64,000 nucleotides of DNA from UBA6107 sp964459385 (GTDB lineage: Bacteria > Chloroflexota > Anaerolineae > Anaerolineales > Anaerolineaceae), in the NCBI GenBank assembly GCA_964459385.1, contig CAYWLG010000001.1, positions 62,001-126,000 of the forward strand, in the 5' to 3' direction. A program made the position numbers and the translations under genes. The notes under the pieces were generated by a model that worked only from the letters and a program-made list of their open reading frames with translations, did not search any database and was not told the origin of the DNA. Of this stretch, positions 35,282 through 44,149 are shown piece by piece. The first letter of the stretch is position 1, and every line of letters begins with the position of its first letter.

Positions 35282-36649
35282 ATGACCAAACCTGTTGTGG
35301 CTCTGGTTGGCCGCCCAAATGTAGGAAAAAGTACCCTGTTCAATCGCCTGTGTGGAGAAATGCTGGCGATCGTTGACGATACCCCCGGCACGACCCGTGA
35401 TCGCCTCTTTGGCGATGCAGAATGGACCGGGGTGGAATTTGACGTGATCGACACGGGGGGCATTGACCCCACCGATAACAGCCGCAAAGAGCCGCTTTCG
35501 GTAGGCTCGGCAGATTTCATCAAAGAAATTCGTAACCAGGCAGTGATCGCCGTGGACGAAGCCGATATTGTGCTCTTTCTCGTGGATGCCATCAGCGGCG
35601 TGACCCCGGCAGATAGAGAAGTAGCCCAGATCCTGCGCCGCAACCAGAAGGTCATTGACGGCCAGCCCACACCGCCCATTTTGCTGGTGGCCAACAAGGC
35701 CGACAGCTCCAAACAGCGCGAATGGGTGAACGAATTCTACGAACTGGGGCTGGGCGACCCTTACCCGATCTCAGCCGTGCACGGCACCGGCACCGGTGAC
35801 CTGTTGGACGCACTGGTGGCTGCCTTCCCCAAACAGGACGAAGAAGCCGAAGAAGATTCGGTCAAGATCGCCATCGTTGGCAAGCCAAACGTGGGCAAAT
35901 CGAGTTTGCTGAACCGGCTGGCCGGGGAAGAACGCTCCATCGTCAGCCCCATTGCCGGCACCACCCGCGATGCCGTGGATACGCATCTGGACGTGGATGG
36001 GCTGGCGGTTACCCTCATTGACACGGCCGGCATTCGCCGGCGCGGGCGCATTGACCCGGGCGTGGAAAAATTCAGTGTGGTGCGTTCAATGCGCGCCATC
36101 GAGCGCTGCGATGTAGCCCTGCTGATGATCGACGCGGTGGATAACATTTCGGCACAGGATGCACACATTGCTGGCTTCATCAAAGATGCCTGGAAAAGTG
36201 CCATTGTGATCGTGAACAAGTGGGACGCGGTTGAAAAAGACAACGACACCATGAAGGAATATTCGCAGAAGATCCGCAACGATCTCAACTTCGTGGATTA
36301 CGTGCCCATCCTCTTTATCTCGGCCAAGACGGGTCAGCGGGTAGATCAGGTAATGCCGCTGGCGTTGAAAGTGCAGGAAGAACGGCTGGCTCGCATCAAC
36401 ACCGGGGCTTTCAACCGCATCATCCAGGAAGCACAGGATACCCACGCGCCGACCTCGCGCACGGGCAACCCGCTCAAGATGTATTATGGCACCCAGGTGC
36501 GCTCCGATCCGCCCACCTTTATGATCTACTGCAACAACCCCAAACTGGCGCATTTTTCCTATCTGCGCTTTCTGGAAAACCAAATTCGCAAAGAATTTCC
36601 TTTTACCGGTACACCGATTCATATTGTTCTTAAGCCAAGGCACGAATGA
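35282..36649 (+). CDS. der: Ribosome biogenesis GTPase Der (EngA)
   Basis: A 455-residue GTPase with two tandem G domains and a C-terminal KH-like domain, needed for 50S subunit maturation. G1 motifs are GRPNVGKST near residue 10 and GKPNVGKSS near residue 200. The matching DTGG/DTAG and NKAD/NKWD motifs are present. The ATG follows GAAGGAATAGACTG. The upstream region contains TAAAAT at 35251-35256 as a likely -10 box without a good -35. The lepB gene follows after 51 bases. Confidence 0.97.
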   Translation: MTKPVVALVGRPNVGKSTLFNRLCGEMLAIVDDTPGTTRDRLFGDAEWTGVEFDVIDTGGIDPTDNSRKEPLSVGSADFIKEIRNQAVIAVDEADIVLFLVDAISGVTPADREVAQILRRNQKVIDGQPTPPILLVANKADSSKQREWVNEFYELGLGDPYPISAVHGTGTGDLLDALVAAFPKQDEEAEEDSVKIAIVGKPNVGKSSLLNRLAGEERSIVSPIAGTTRDAVDTHLDVDGLAVTLIDTAGIRRRGRIDPGVEKFSVVRSMRAIERCDVALLMIDAVDNISAQDAHIAGFIKDAWKSAIVIVNKWDAVEKDNDTMKEYSQKIRNDLNFVDYVPILFISAKTGQRVDQVMPLALKVQEERLARINTGAFNRIIQEAQDTHAPTSRTGNPLKMYYGTQVRSDPPTFMIYCNNPKLAHFSYLRFLENQIRKEFPFTGTPIHIVLKPRHE

Positions 36650-36700
36650 TCTGGACCAGCAGGGGAATTCTCAATCAATGGATTATTTGTGGAGGTTTAA

Positions 36701-37270
36701 TTGGATATTGAACCCGTTATCCCGCTTGCAAAACCTGAACCTAAAAAGAATCGTGAGTTTTGGAAGCAGTTGCTGGAACTTTTAGAAACCCTGCTGCTGG
36801 CGCTCATCCTTTACTTTGCCATCGATGCCGTTTTTGCGCGGGTGCGGGTTGAAAACATCTCCATGCAGCCCACGCTCTATCAGGGCGACGTACTGGTGGT
36901 GAATAAACTGGCCTACAAATTTGGCAAGTTTCAGACCGGTGATATTGTGGTCTTTCACAACCCCAACAATGAGGTGGAAGATTACATCAAGCGCGTCATC
37001 GGCGCCCCGGGTGACACGGTGAGCGTGCACAACGGGCAGGTTTCTGTGAATGGTGTGGTGTTGAGCGAGCGTTACATCGCCGCGGCGCCAAACTATGAAG
37101 GGGACTGGGTCGTATCGGCTGATTCGATCTTTGTTCTGGGCGATAATCGCAACCAGTCATCCGATTCGCACGAGTGGGGGTTCGTGCCGGTCAGGGACGT
37201 GGTGGGCAAGGCGCTGGTCATCTATTGGCCGCCGAGTGCCATGAAGTTCATTACAGATCCGTATAAATAA
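36701..37270 (+). CDS. lepB: Signal peptidase I
   Basis: A 189-residue membrane protease that removes signal peptides from exported proteins. One membrane segment at about 27-44 is followed by the catalytic Ser54 (NISMQPTL) and Lys97 (DYIKRVIGAPGD). The family boxes GDxVxV and GDNRNQSSDSHEWG are present. The TTG start follows GGAGG by five bases. It probably serves the many secreted proteins of this window; lipoproteins would need LspA instead. Confidence 0.95.
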   Translation: MDIEPVIPLAKPEPKKNREFWKQLLELLETLLLALILYFAIDAVFARVRVENISMQPTLYQGDVLVVNKLAYKFGKFQTGDIVVFHNPNNEVEDYIKRVIGAPGDTVSVHNGQVSVNGVVLSERYIAAAPNYEGDWVVSADSIFVLGDNRNQSSDSHEWGFVPVRDVVGKALVIYWPPSAMKFITDPYK

Positions 37271-37336
37271 ATTAATGAAAAATTATTATGCAAGATCGTT
37301 GATTTATGGTAAGGTTAAGCAACAATTGTGTGAATT

Positions 37337-37654
37337 GTGAAGAAAGAAAAGATGGACGAAAGTATCCTTTCTAACTCAGAACCGATCGTGCCCTGCAATG
37401 AATGCCAGGCCGGGCACATGCACCGCCAGTATGTGGCCTATTACACCTGGATCGGTGACGAATTGATCACCGTTCCCGATTTTCCGGCCTGGGTGTGCGA
37501 TATGTGCGGACGCTGCGAATATGACGAGAACGCACTGGCCCGCCTTTCTCTGCTGTTGAGCCCGAACGCCGGCAAGACCACTTCACCGGCGCGCAAATTG
37601 ACCAAGAAAGATCACGCCAAGCCAAAGCCTCAGCGACCGACCCCAAGTGAATAG
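37337..37654 (+). CDS. YgiT-type zinc-finger protein
   Basis: A 105-residue protein with two CxxC pairs, PCNECQAG near residue 20 and VCDMCGRCEYD near residue 55. This is the arrangement of YgiT/MqsA-type zinc fingers (zinc site only, no DNA-binding helix-turn-helix is seen). The C-terminal third is basic and Pro/Lys-rich. The protein starts at a GTG (37337) or at an ATG five codons later (37352); neither has a strong ribosome site. The role is unknown. No toxin partner is adjacent, so an antitoxin role is not supported. Confidence 0.65.
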   Translation: MKKEKMDESILSNSEPIVPCNECQAGHMHRQYVAYYTWIGDELITVPDFPAWVCDMCGRCEYDENALARLSLLLSPNAGKTTSPARKLTKKDHAKPKPQRPTPSE

Positions 37655-37661
37655 ACAAACT

Positions 37662-37691
37662 AAAAAAAGAGCCCGCATGGGCTCTTTTTTT
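37662..37691. terminator. Bidirectional terminator
   Basis: AAAAAAAGAGCCC-gcat-GGGCTCTTTTTTT is symmetric and has A/T tracts on both sides. It serves the zinc-finger gene on the plus strand and the UPF0316 gene on the minus strand. Confidence 0.92.
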
Positions 37692-37706
37692 GTGAAAAAA
37701 TGATTG

Positions 37707-38234
37707 TTAAGAACGCCAGAAGCCACGCCGCACGGGGCGCACATCTTCAGCGGTGACGAAGGCCTGCGGATCGGCTTCGAGCACGATGGTTTCGATGTTA
37801 TCTACATCGCGGCGAAAAACGCTGGCGTGCAGTTCAAAGACGGTGCCGTTCTTACCGCGCCCGGCGATCTCAGTGACGGCGTAGCCGGCGGCGCGCAGGC
37901 GTTCGGCGATGAAAGAGCCGCGGGTGGAGCTGATGATGGTCACCAGCACATGGCCGATGGCCAATTTATTTTCAATGAGCATGCCCACCACATTGCCAGT
38001 GGCAAAACCGGCCGCATAACCGAGAATGTTCAGGTAGTTGCGTTCACCGGTGAGCACAGAACTGATGGCAATGACGAAGATCAGCGACTGCAGAAAGCCC
38101 AGAATCCAAACAATGAGGCGCTTGCCACGCACGACAAACAGCACGCGCAGCGTATCCATCGACATGTCGCAGATACGTAAAGCGAAGATTAAAAGCGCAA
38201 ATAACCAGGCGTGCGGATCACTGAAATAAGCCAC
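37707..38234 (-). CDS. UPF0316 family membrane protein (DUF5698/DUF2179)
   Basis: A 175-residue protein with three predicted membrane segments in the first ~85 residues (FALLIFALRICDMSMDTLRV motif near the start). A cytoplasmic DUF2179 domain follows (GYAVTEIAGRGKNGTVFELH, VEADPQAFVTAEDVR-like end). The family is common and of unknown function. The start is GTG after GGAGAG. It lies 14 bases after the glucan phosphorylase stop, so the two may share a transcript, although no functional link is known. Confidence 0.85.
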   Translation of the reverse strand: MAYFSDPHAWLFALLIFALRICDMSMDTLRVLFVVRGKRLIVWILGFLQSLIFVIAISSVLTGERNYLNILGYAAGFATGNVVGMLIENKLAIGHVLVTIISSTRGSFIAERLRAAGYAVTEIAGRGKNGTVFELHASVFRRDVDNIETIVLEADPQAFVTAEDVRPVRRGFWRS

Positions 38235-38248
38235 TGCTCTCTCCAGAT

Positions 38249-40414
38249 TTAGTTATTGGCCCGTTTGCCATTGATGGCCGGCATGTAGTAATCATCGACA
38301 TACTCTTTGAGCATGCGGCGCAGACTGAACTGCGGAATCAGGGTGCGCATGGATTCTTTTACGACCTTGAGCCATTCCACCGGGATCTTCTCGGCGTTTT
38401 GCTCGTAGAAGAGGGGAACGATCTCTTTTTCAAGGCTTTCGTAGATGCTGCGGGCATCATCATCGTCTTGCTGGTTGGGGTCGGTGTACTCTTTTTCGGT
38501 GCCGATGGCCCAGCCGTTCTTTCCATTGTAACCCTCGCGCCACCAGCCGTCGAGGATGGAAAAGTTCAGAGCGCCATTGAGAGCGGCCTTCATGCCCGAG
38601 GTACCCGAGGCTTCGTTGGGGCGGCGCGGATTGTTCATCCAGATATCGACCCCCTGCACCAGATAACGGGCGATGTTCATATCGTAATCTTCCAGGAAGA
38701 TGAGGCGGCCGCCGCTGCGGTTGTCTTTGACGGCGCGGTAGACCTGCTGAATGAGCAGCTTGCCGGGTTCGTCGGCGGGATGTGCCTTGCCGGCGAAGAC
38801 GATCTGCACCGGGCGATAGGGGTTGGTGATGAGCTTCATCAGACGGTCGAAATCGCGGAACATCAGGTTGGCGCGTTTGTAAGTGGCAAAACGGCGCGCA
38901 AAACCGATGGTCAGCGAATAGGGCTCCAGAAAAACGCCGCCGGCAACGGTCTGGCTGGGGGTGATGACCCCATTCTGCCAGTTCTGACGGGTGCGTTCGT
39001 TGGCAAAGTTGACCAACTTGTTCTTCAAATGGCGGCGCACGTTCCAAAGTTCTTCATCGGGGATGTTTTTAACACCTTCCCAGAAATCAGGCTCATCAAT
39101 GTGCTCCACCCAATCATCGCCCATGTATTCATCAAAGAGCATTCCCATGCGGCGTCCCAGCCAGGAGCGGGTGTGCACGCCATTGGTCACATAACCGATG
39201 GGCACATTCTCTTCTTTGCGGTCGGGCCACATGAAGTTCCACATCTGGCGTGAAACGTGGCTGTGCAGTTCAGAGACGGCATTGGCTCGTTCGGAAAGGC
39301 GCAGGGCCAGCACCGGCATGACAAAGGTCTCGCCCCAGGGCTGTGCCTGGCGGCCCAGATCGATGAACTGATCGCGGGTCATGCCCAGCTCGGCCCAGAT
39401 CTGGCTGAAATATTTGTCGATCAGCCAGAGCGGGAACATATCGTTGCCGGCCGGGACGGGGGTGTGGGTGGTGAAAATGTTGCCCACTTTGACCTTGTCG
39501 GCCGCCTCGGTGAAACTGAGACCGGTCTTGACTAGCTCACGAATGCGTTCCACGGCCAGGAAGGCGGAATGGCCCTCATTCATGTGCCAGACGATCGGAT
39601 CACGTTCCAGCAAACGCAGGGCTTCCACCCCGCCCATGCCCAGGAGGATCTCCTGTGAAATGCGCACTTCCAGATCGCTGCTGTAGAGGCGGGCGGTGAG
39701 CTGGCGGTCGGTGGGCGAGTTGTCTTCGATATCGGTATCGAGCAGGTAGAGGCGGATGCGGCCCACTTCCATCTCCCAGATGCGAGCGAACACTTTGCGT
39801 CCGGGCAGGTCAACCGACACTTTAATGGGGTCGTGGTTTTCATCCAGCAGGGCTACGATGGGAAGCTCGTTGAAATCGGTGATGTGGGTGCGGGTCTCTT
39901 GCCAGCCGTCTTCGCTGAGGTGCTGCACGAAGTATCCCTGGCTGTAAATGAAGCCGACAGCGGTGAGGGGCAGATCGAGATCGGAAGCCTCTTTGAGGTG
40001 ATCGCCTGAGAGAATGCCCAGGCCGCCTGCATAAAAGGGAATGGATTCGTGCAGGCCAAACTCAAAAGAGAAATAAGCTATTTGTTTGTCGGTAAGTTGG
40101 GGATAGGTGGTTTTGAACCAGGTGGAACTGTTGTTCAGGTAATTTTCAAATTCGGCAAGGGTTTGATCGTACTGGGCAATATAGCCGGGGTTGTTCAAAG
40201 CTGCGTTAATTCGGGTGCGATCTACTTTATGCAAAAAGAGGACGGGATTGTGGTTCACCGAATTCCACAGCAGCGGGTCAATGAATTGAAAGAGTCGCTG
40301 ACCCTCGGGATTCCAGGCCCACCAAAGATTGTGGGCGATCTTGCTCAGCCCCTCCATTCTTTTGGGAAGGTTGAATGAATTAGGGTATTCACGAATAATT
40401 TTTGTCATAATCAC
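38249..40414 (-). CDS. glgP: Alpha-glucan phosphorylase
   Basis: A 721-residue enzyme that releases glucose 1-phosphate from glycogen or maltodextrin. It is of the shorter bacterial/archaeal type (TIGR02094-like), beginning with an N-terminal segment of unknown role (LPKRMEGLSKIAHNLWWAWNPEG). The core includes HMNEGHSAFLAVERI and YVTNGVHTRSWL. The pyridoxal-phosphate lysine is in EASGTSGMKAALNG near residue 600. Two in-frame ATGs two codons apart could serve as start. A good promoter lies about 90 bases upstream. Together with treS it points to intracellular alpha-glucan storage. Confidence 0.95.
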   Translation of the reverse strand: MIMTKIIREYPNSFNLPKRMEGLSKIAHNLWWAWNPEGQRLFQFIDPLLWNSVNHNPVLFLHKVDRTRINAALNNPGYIAQYDQTLAEFENYLNNSSTWFKTTYPQLTDKQIAYFSFEFGLHESIPFYAGGLGILSGDHLKEASDLDLPLTAVGFIYSQGYFVQHLSEDGWQETRTHITDFNELPIVALLDENHDPIKVSVDLPGRKVFARIWEMEVGRIRLYLLDTDIEDNSPTDRQLTARLYSSDLEVRISQEILLGMGGVEALRLLERDPIVWHMNEGHSAFLAVERIRELVKTGLSFTEAADKVKVGNIFTTHTPVPAGNDMFPLWLIDKYFSQIWAELGMTRDQFIDLGRQAQPWGETFVMPVLALRLSERANAVSELHSHVSRQMWNFMWPDRKEENVPIGYVTNGVHTRSWLGRRMGMLFDEYMGDDWVEHIDEPDFWEGVKNIPDEELWNVRRHLKNKLVNFANERTRQNWQNGVITPSQTVAGGVFLEPYSLTIGFARRFATYKRANLMFRDFDRLMKLITNPYRPVQIVFAGKAHPADEPGKLLIQQVYRAVKDNRSGGRLIFLEDYDMNIARYLVQGVDIWMNNPRRPNEASGTSGMKAALNGALNFSILDGWWREGYNGKNGWAIGTEKEYTDPNQQDDDDARSIYESLEKEIVPLFYEQNAEKIPVEWLKVVKESMRTLIPQFSLRRMLKEYVDDYYMPAINGKRANN

Positions 40415-40505
40415 TCACTTTATCAAGAGATTAAGAATTACGAGCAATTTTCACCCAGTGGACGATATTCAGTGGTATTCTGTTTCGCGGCAACGGGGTA
40501 GAAGC

Positions 40506-40534
40506 ATTATACCTTCTTTTGTGTGTTAAAACAA
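40506..40534 (-). promoter_or_regulatory. Promoter of glgP
   Basis: On the minus strand TTGTTT (40534-40529) and a consensus TATAAT (40511-40506) with 17 bases between them. The leader is about 85 bases. The inverted repeat TTAACAT-N7-ATGTTAA (40535-40555) lies directly upstream of the -35 box and may be a regulator site. Confidence 0.65.
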
Positions 40535-40577
40535 TTAACATGAGAGAAATGTTAACCTAAAATCCGGCTAAAAAGTA

Positions 40578-40617
40578 ACAAAAACAGTGCCAATTTGTAA
40601 GATCAACTGACACTGTT
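40578..40617 (-). terminator. Candidate terminator of the GH1 gene
   Basis: On the minus strand AACAGTG and CACTGTT pair across a 21-base loop and are followed by TTTTTG. The large loop makes it weak. Confidence 0.5.
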
Positions 40618-40640
40618 ATTGTATGGACAACTAAGAAGAG

Positions 40641-41972
40641 TTATACGCCCGGAAAGAGCTTGTCGTAAATTTCGGGGGCAAAACGCTCTACCATCTCGCT
40701 TGAGATGCCGTTTTCTTTGCAGATGGCCTCGTAAAGATCCACACTGGGACGGCGGATGCGCTTCTGGGTTTCCACCTCGAGCCCCCACAGGCCAAAACGC
40801 TGCGTCCAGCCGCGTTCCCACTCGAAATTATCCACCAGGCTCCAATGGAAGTATCCCTTGACACGCCAGTTGAAATTGGCGGCCCGCCAGATCTGGTGCA
40901 GGTGCTCGATGGTGTAGAGGGGGCGCAGGGTGTCTTTGTTATCTTCCACGCCGTTTTCGGTGACGATGATGGGCAGCTCGTAGCGGTGTGCCCATTTGAG
41001 CGCGTCAAACATGCCTGCGGGAATGTTGGCAATGAAGCCGGTGGAAGACAGCAGCGCCCCATCGGGGTAAAAGCGGGTGCCAAACATCTCGCCGGGTTTG
41101 CGCAGGTCAAACTTGACGAGGTCACGTGAGTAGTAATTGACGCCGATAAAATCCTGCGTGTGAGCGGCTTCGGGAATGGAGAACTTCTTCAGGGCCAGAT
41201 TCAATTTGCCGGTTGCCAGGGCATCGTGAAAGGCGTTGTTGTAGATCTGATTCTGAAAATTGGTCGGAATGCGGTCGAGCAGGAACCAGGAGCGGGCCGG
41301 TTTGAAGCTGCGATAGTTCAGCGCCACGCCCACCTGGGCATTGGGCTGCAACTCGTGGATGGCCTTGTAAGCCAGCGCATGGCCTTTGACCATATTAACG
41401 GTCACGCGGGCTGCCAGCCCCATATCGTTTTTGCCGGGCGGGAAGGGGCCGTTCAGCCAGCCGCTCACGATGTAGACGTTGGGCTCATTGATGGTTACCC
41501 ACAGCGACACGTAATCTTGCAGGGCAGGCACCACCTTGCGCACGAATTTTTCAAAAATGGCCGGGGTGGCCTCGTTTTCCCAGCCGCCGGTCTGCATGAG
41601 CCAGAGGGGATCGGTGAAATGGTGCAGGGTGACCAGAGGCGTCATTTGGTGATCGACCAGCCAGCGCACGATCTCAACATAGCGCTCCAACGCCTTGTCG
41701 TCCCAACTGTCGGGGGTGGGCTGGATGCGGCTCCATTCGATGGAGAGACGGTGGGCGTTCTGGCCCGAATCGTAAGCGCGTTTCAGGTCTTCTTTCCAGC
41801 GGCCGCCCCACCAATCGCAGGCCAGTTCGGCCTTTTGGCCTTCGACGATGCGTCCGGGTTGGTTTTCCCAATCGGCCCAGTTGTTATTTGTATTTTGCCC
41901 TTCCACCTGGTGTGCGGCGGTGGCGGTTCCCCATAAGAACCCTTTTGGGAAGTGAAAAGTGGCTTGAGGCAT
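40641..41972 (-). CDS. Glycoside hydrolase family 1 beta-glycosidase
   Basis: A 443-residue cytoplasmic retaining glycosidase. The acid/base Glu is in TINEPNVY near residue 160, and the nucleophile Glu in VTENGVED near residue 337. The N-terminus has FPKGFLWGTATAAHQVEG, and the substrate-pocket Trp/Asn segment (WSLVDNFEW) is present. I chose the ATG at 41972 because AGGAG lies eight bases upstream; an in-frame longer start would add 14 unconserved residues. Beta-glucosidase is most likely, but beta-galactosidase or beta-fucosidase activity is common in the family. No transporter is adjacent. Confidence 0.93.
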   Translation of the reverse strand: MPQATFHFPKGFLWGTATAAHQVEGQNTNNNWADWENQPGRIVEGQKAELACDWWGGRWKEDLKRAYDSGQNAHRLSIEWSRIQPTPDSWDDKALERYVEIVRWLVDHQMTPLVTLHHFTDPLWLMQTGGWENEATPAIFEKFVRKVVPALQDYVSLWVTINEPNVYIVSGWLNGPFPPGKNDMGLAARVTVNMVKGHALAYKAIHELQPNAQVGVALNYRSFKPARSWFLLDRIPTNFQNQIYNNAFHDALATGKLNLALKKFSIPEAAHTQDFIGVNYYSRDLVKFDLRKPGEMFGTRFYPDGALLSSTGFIANIPAGMFDALKWAHRYELPIIVTENGVEDNKDTLRPLYTIEHLHQIWRAANFNWRVKGYFHWSLVDNFEWERGWTQRFGLWGLEVETQKRIRRPSVDLYEAICKENGISSEMVERFAPEIYDKLFPGV

Positions 41973-42013
41973 GTGCTCAACTCCTGAATGTGAAATCATA
42001 AACACCTGAGACA

Positions 42014-42019
42014 ATTATA
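42014..42019 (-). promoter_or_regulatory. -10 box of the GH1 gene
   Basis: On the minus strand a consensus TATAAT lies 41 bases before the start. No matching -35 box is seen, so other elements must help. Confidence 0.45.
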
Positions 42020-42070
42020 GTAGATATGCGTTTTGTGTGCCGGGCAAGGGAAGCGTTTCGCACACTGGGC

Positions 42071-42100
42071 AGAAAAAAAGACGCGGGTTTGCCGCGTCCT
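42071..42100 (-). terminator. Terminator of the DegV gene
   Basis: On the minus strand GACGCGG and CCGCGTC pair around a five-base loop, followed by seven T residues. Confidence 0.85.
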
Positions 42101-42129
42101 TGTGAAAACCTACTATATGCCTGATTTGG

Positions 42130-42978
42130 TTACATGCCGGCCTGATAGGCGATGCTGATGGTGCCGGGACCAACATGGCTGCCTACAACGGGGCTGACCC
42201 AGCTCAAGATGGCTTCCTCCACGCCCATTTCTTTGACCAGACGGTCTTGCAGCGCTTGCGCCTGTTCGGGAATGTTGGCATGAAAGACCGAGATGCGCAG
42301 GGGCTTTTTATCGGCCACGTCGCGTTTGACGAGATCGATCATGGCTTCAATGGCCTTGGATGAAGAGATCACACTCTTGACCGCATCGATCTTGCCGTCA
42401 CGGATGGCCAGGATGGGTTTGATCTTCAATGCCGTGCCAAAGAGACGCTGCGCGCCACCAATGCGTCCGCCGGCGTGCAGGTATTTGAGCGTATCTACGG
42501 TGAAGTAGACGCCGATGGTATCGTAGGCCTTGAGAGCGATCTGCTTGCATTCAGCCAGGCTGGCACCCTCTTTGGCGGCGCGGGCGGCACTGAGCACCTG
42601 AAAGCCCAGAGCCATCGAGACCAGCTTGGTATCGATCACCTCCACAGGGTCATCCTTGAACGACTCTTTGGCTTGAAACGCCGAAAAAACCGAGCCGGAA
42701 ATGCCGGAGGAAATGCCCATCGAGAGCACCTGACACCCCTTGGCGAGCAGTTCTTTGAACTTGTCTTGATAGGCATTTACGCTGACCTGGCTGGTGGTGG
42801 GCAGCGTATCGCTCTTTTCAAGGCGGGTATAAAATTCTTTTGGCGACATGTCGATGCCGTCGCGGTAGCTTTTACCGTCCCATACCACAGAGAGGGGGAT
42901 GACCTCGATGGGCAGGGAATCTACATATTCTTGAGGAAGATATGCAGTTGAATCGGTGAGAATAACAACTTTGTTCAT
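42130..42978 (-). CDS. DegV-family fatty-acid-binding protein
   Basis: A 282-residue cytoplasmic protein of the DegV (FakB) family, which binds a fatty acid and presents it to the kinase FakA in Firmicutes. Marks are VVILTDSTAYLPQEY at the N-terminus, the lipid-contact motif TTSQVSVNAY and the GSHVGPGTISIAY end. No FakA partner is visible here, so a role in fatty acid activation is possible but not shown. GGAG lies before the ATG. The gene is monocistronic. Confidence 0.9.
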   Translation of the reverse strand: MNKVVILTDSTAYLPQEYVDSLPIEVIPLSVVWDGKSYRDGIDMSPKEFYTRLEKSDTLPTTSQVSVNAYQDKFKELLAKGCQVLSMGISSGISGSVFSAFQAKESFKDDPVEVIDTKLVSMALGFQVLSAARAAKEGASLAECKQIALKAYDTIGVYFTVDTLKYLHAGGRIGGAQRLFGTALKIKPILAIRDGKIDAVKSVISSSKAIEAMIDLVKRDVADKKPLRISVFHANIPEQAQALQDRLVKEMGVEEAILSWVSPVVGSHVGPGTISIAYQAGM

Positions 42979-43120
42979 GCGTACTCCATTATTCTGATCA
43001 ATTTAAGTAAGTATATCTAATTTGGGTCTAATTTGTATGGGTAAGAGGTCATATTTTTATTAACATCGCGCCCCTTGTGTGGGAATGCAATGACGATTAA
43101 ACTACTGGCTGAGGTTCTTT

Positions 43121-43447
43121 ATGAAGCAATCCATTAAACTATTGTTATTAACCCTGATCTTTGCTTTCGTTCTGTCTGCCTGCGGGTCAAAAGATCCCTT
43201 GATCGGCACCTGGCAGGAACCGCAGACGGGAATTGAACTTAAATTTGAAGATGGCGGCACAATGACCATGAGCAAAGATGGGGTTTCGTTTTCAATGACC
43301 TATGAGGAGCAAGACCCCAATCTGCTGGTGATCAAAGCCAGTACCGATGGCTCCATTCCCGATCAAACCATGAGTTACACGGCCGGCAAAGAGGAATTGA
43401 CACTCACTGTGGATGGCACGGATACGGTCTTTACACGGCTGAAGTAG
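43121..43447 (+). CDS. Small lipoprotein (108 aa)
   Basis: The signal peptide ends in VLSAC with the lipidated cysteine at residue 21. The remaining ~85 residues are predicted beta-strand-rich (GTWQEPQTGIELKFEDGGTM, TLTVDGTDTVFTRL). This resembles the small DUF5640-like or lipocalin-like domains that begin L-x-GTW. No enzymatic motif is seen. GAGG lies 9-10 bases before the ATG. It is monocistronic, with a weak terminator before the ccm operon. Confidence 0.75.
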   Translation: MKQSIKLLLLTLIFAFVLSACGSKDPLIGTWQEPQTGIELKFEDGGTMTMSKDGVSFSMTYEEQDPNLLVIKASTDGSIPDQTMSYTAGKEELTLTVDGTDTVFTRLK

Positions 43448-43487
43448 TTCCAGCAATTTGCAGCTTTCTTAATAAACCCTAATACAA

Positions 43488-43522
43488 AACCGCCCAAAAT
43501 GGTCTGAAATGCGGGCGGTTCT
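43488..43522 (+). terminator. Weak terminator before the ccm operon
   Basis: AACCGCCC and GGGCGGTT form an 8-bp stem with a 17-base loop and a poor T tail (TTCTC). Confidence 0.45.
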
Positions 43523-43536
43523 CACTTAAGATTAAT

Positions 43537-43542
43537 TATAAT
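43537..43542 (+). promoter_or_regulatory. -10 box of the ccm operon
   Basis: A consensus TATAAT lies 56 bases before the ccmE start and just after the weak terminator. No clear -35 box is seen. Confidence 0.45.
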
Positions 43543-43597
43543 GTGGCAGAATTTAAGAATTAGGTTTGAAGGTTGCTTTTAGATTTCGGAGGAGCTT

Positions 43598-44125
43598 TTG
43601 GAAGAAAAGACGCTGCAAGACGGCAGTGATCACCCTCGAAAACGCAACTTCACAATCAACAAATTTGTGATTGGTGGAGCCTTGATCGTCGTCGCTGTGA
43701 TCGTTCTGGCCGTCACCAGTTTGCGCGGAAACGCCCAATATTACCTGACAATTGACGAATTGATGGCCGACCCCACCACCCAGACGCAGAATGTGCGCGT
43801 TTCGGGTGTAGTGCTGGGCGACACCATTCAGTACGATGCGGCAACCGATACGCTCACTTTTGATGTAGCCAACATCCCGGCAGATAACGCGACCATCGAA
43901 AAAATGGGCGGGCTGGCGGCCGCGCTGCATGCGTCAGCGATTGACCCCAACGCCAGCCGTCTGAGCGTGGTCTATCATGGCTCGCGCCCTGACCTGTTGA
44001 AGAATGAAGCACAGGCCATTCTTACCGGCAAACTGGATTCAACGGGGAAGTTCGCCGCTTCTGAACTGTTGTTGAAGTGCCCCACTCGATATGAGGATTC
44101 GATTCCAGCGCAAACCGGTGGTTGA
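43598..44125 (+). CDS. ccmE: Cytochrome c heme chaperone CcmE, Cys-x3-Tyr type
   Basis: A 175-residue protein with a basic cytoplasmic tail and one membrane segment (about 22-41). The extracytoplasmic OB-fold domain follows (VRVSGVVLGDTIQY, LSVVYHGSRPDLLKN, AILTGKLDSTGKF). CcmE holds heme covalently and passes it to apocytochromes. In E. coli the heme binds to a His in HxxxY; here the equivalent position is Cys161 in CPTRY, the Cys-x3-Tyr form described from archaea and some bacteria. TTG start after GGAGGAG. First gene of the ccm operon. Confidence 0.93.
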   Translation: MEEKTLQDGSDHPRKRNFTINKFVIGGALIVVAVIVLAVTSLRGNAQYYLTIDELMADPTTQTQNVRVSGVVLGDTIQYDAATDTLTFDVANIPADNATIEKMGGLAAALHASAIDPNASRLSVVYHGSRPDLLKNEAQAILTGKLDSTGKFAASELLLKCPTRYEDSIPAQTGG

Positions 44126-44149
44126 GCGGCGCGCTGCAATTCTCTGATT

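Noticed and set aside
37337..37654. Antitoxin role for the YgiT-type zinc-finger gene
   Set aside because: No toxin-like ORF is adjacent and the protein lacks the MqsA DNA-binding helix-turn-helix.
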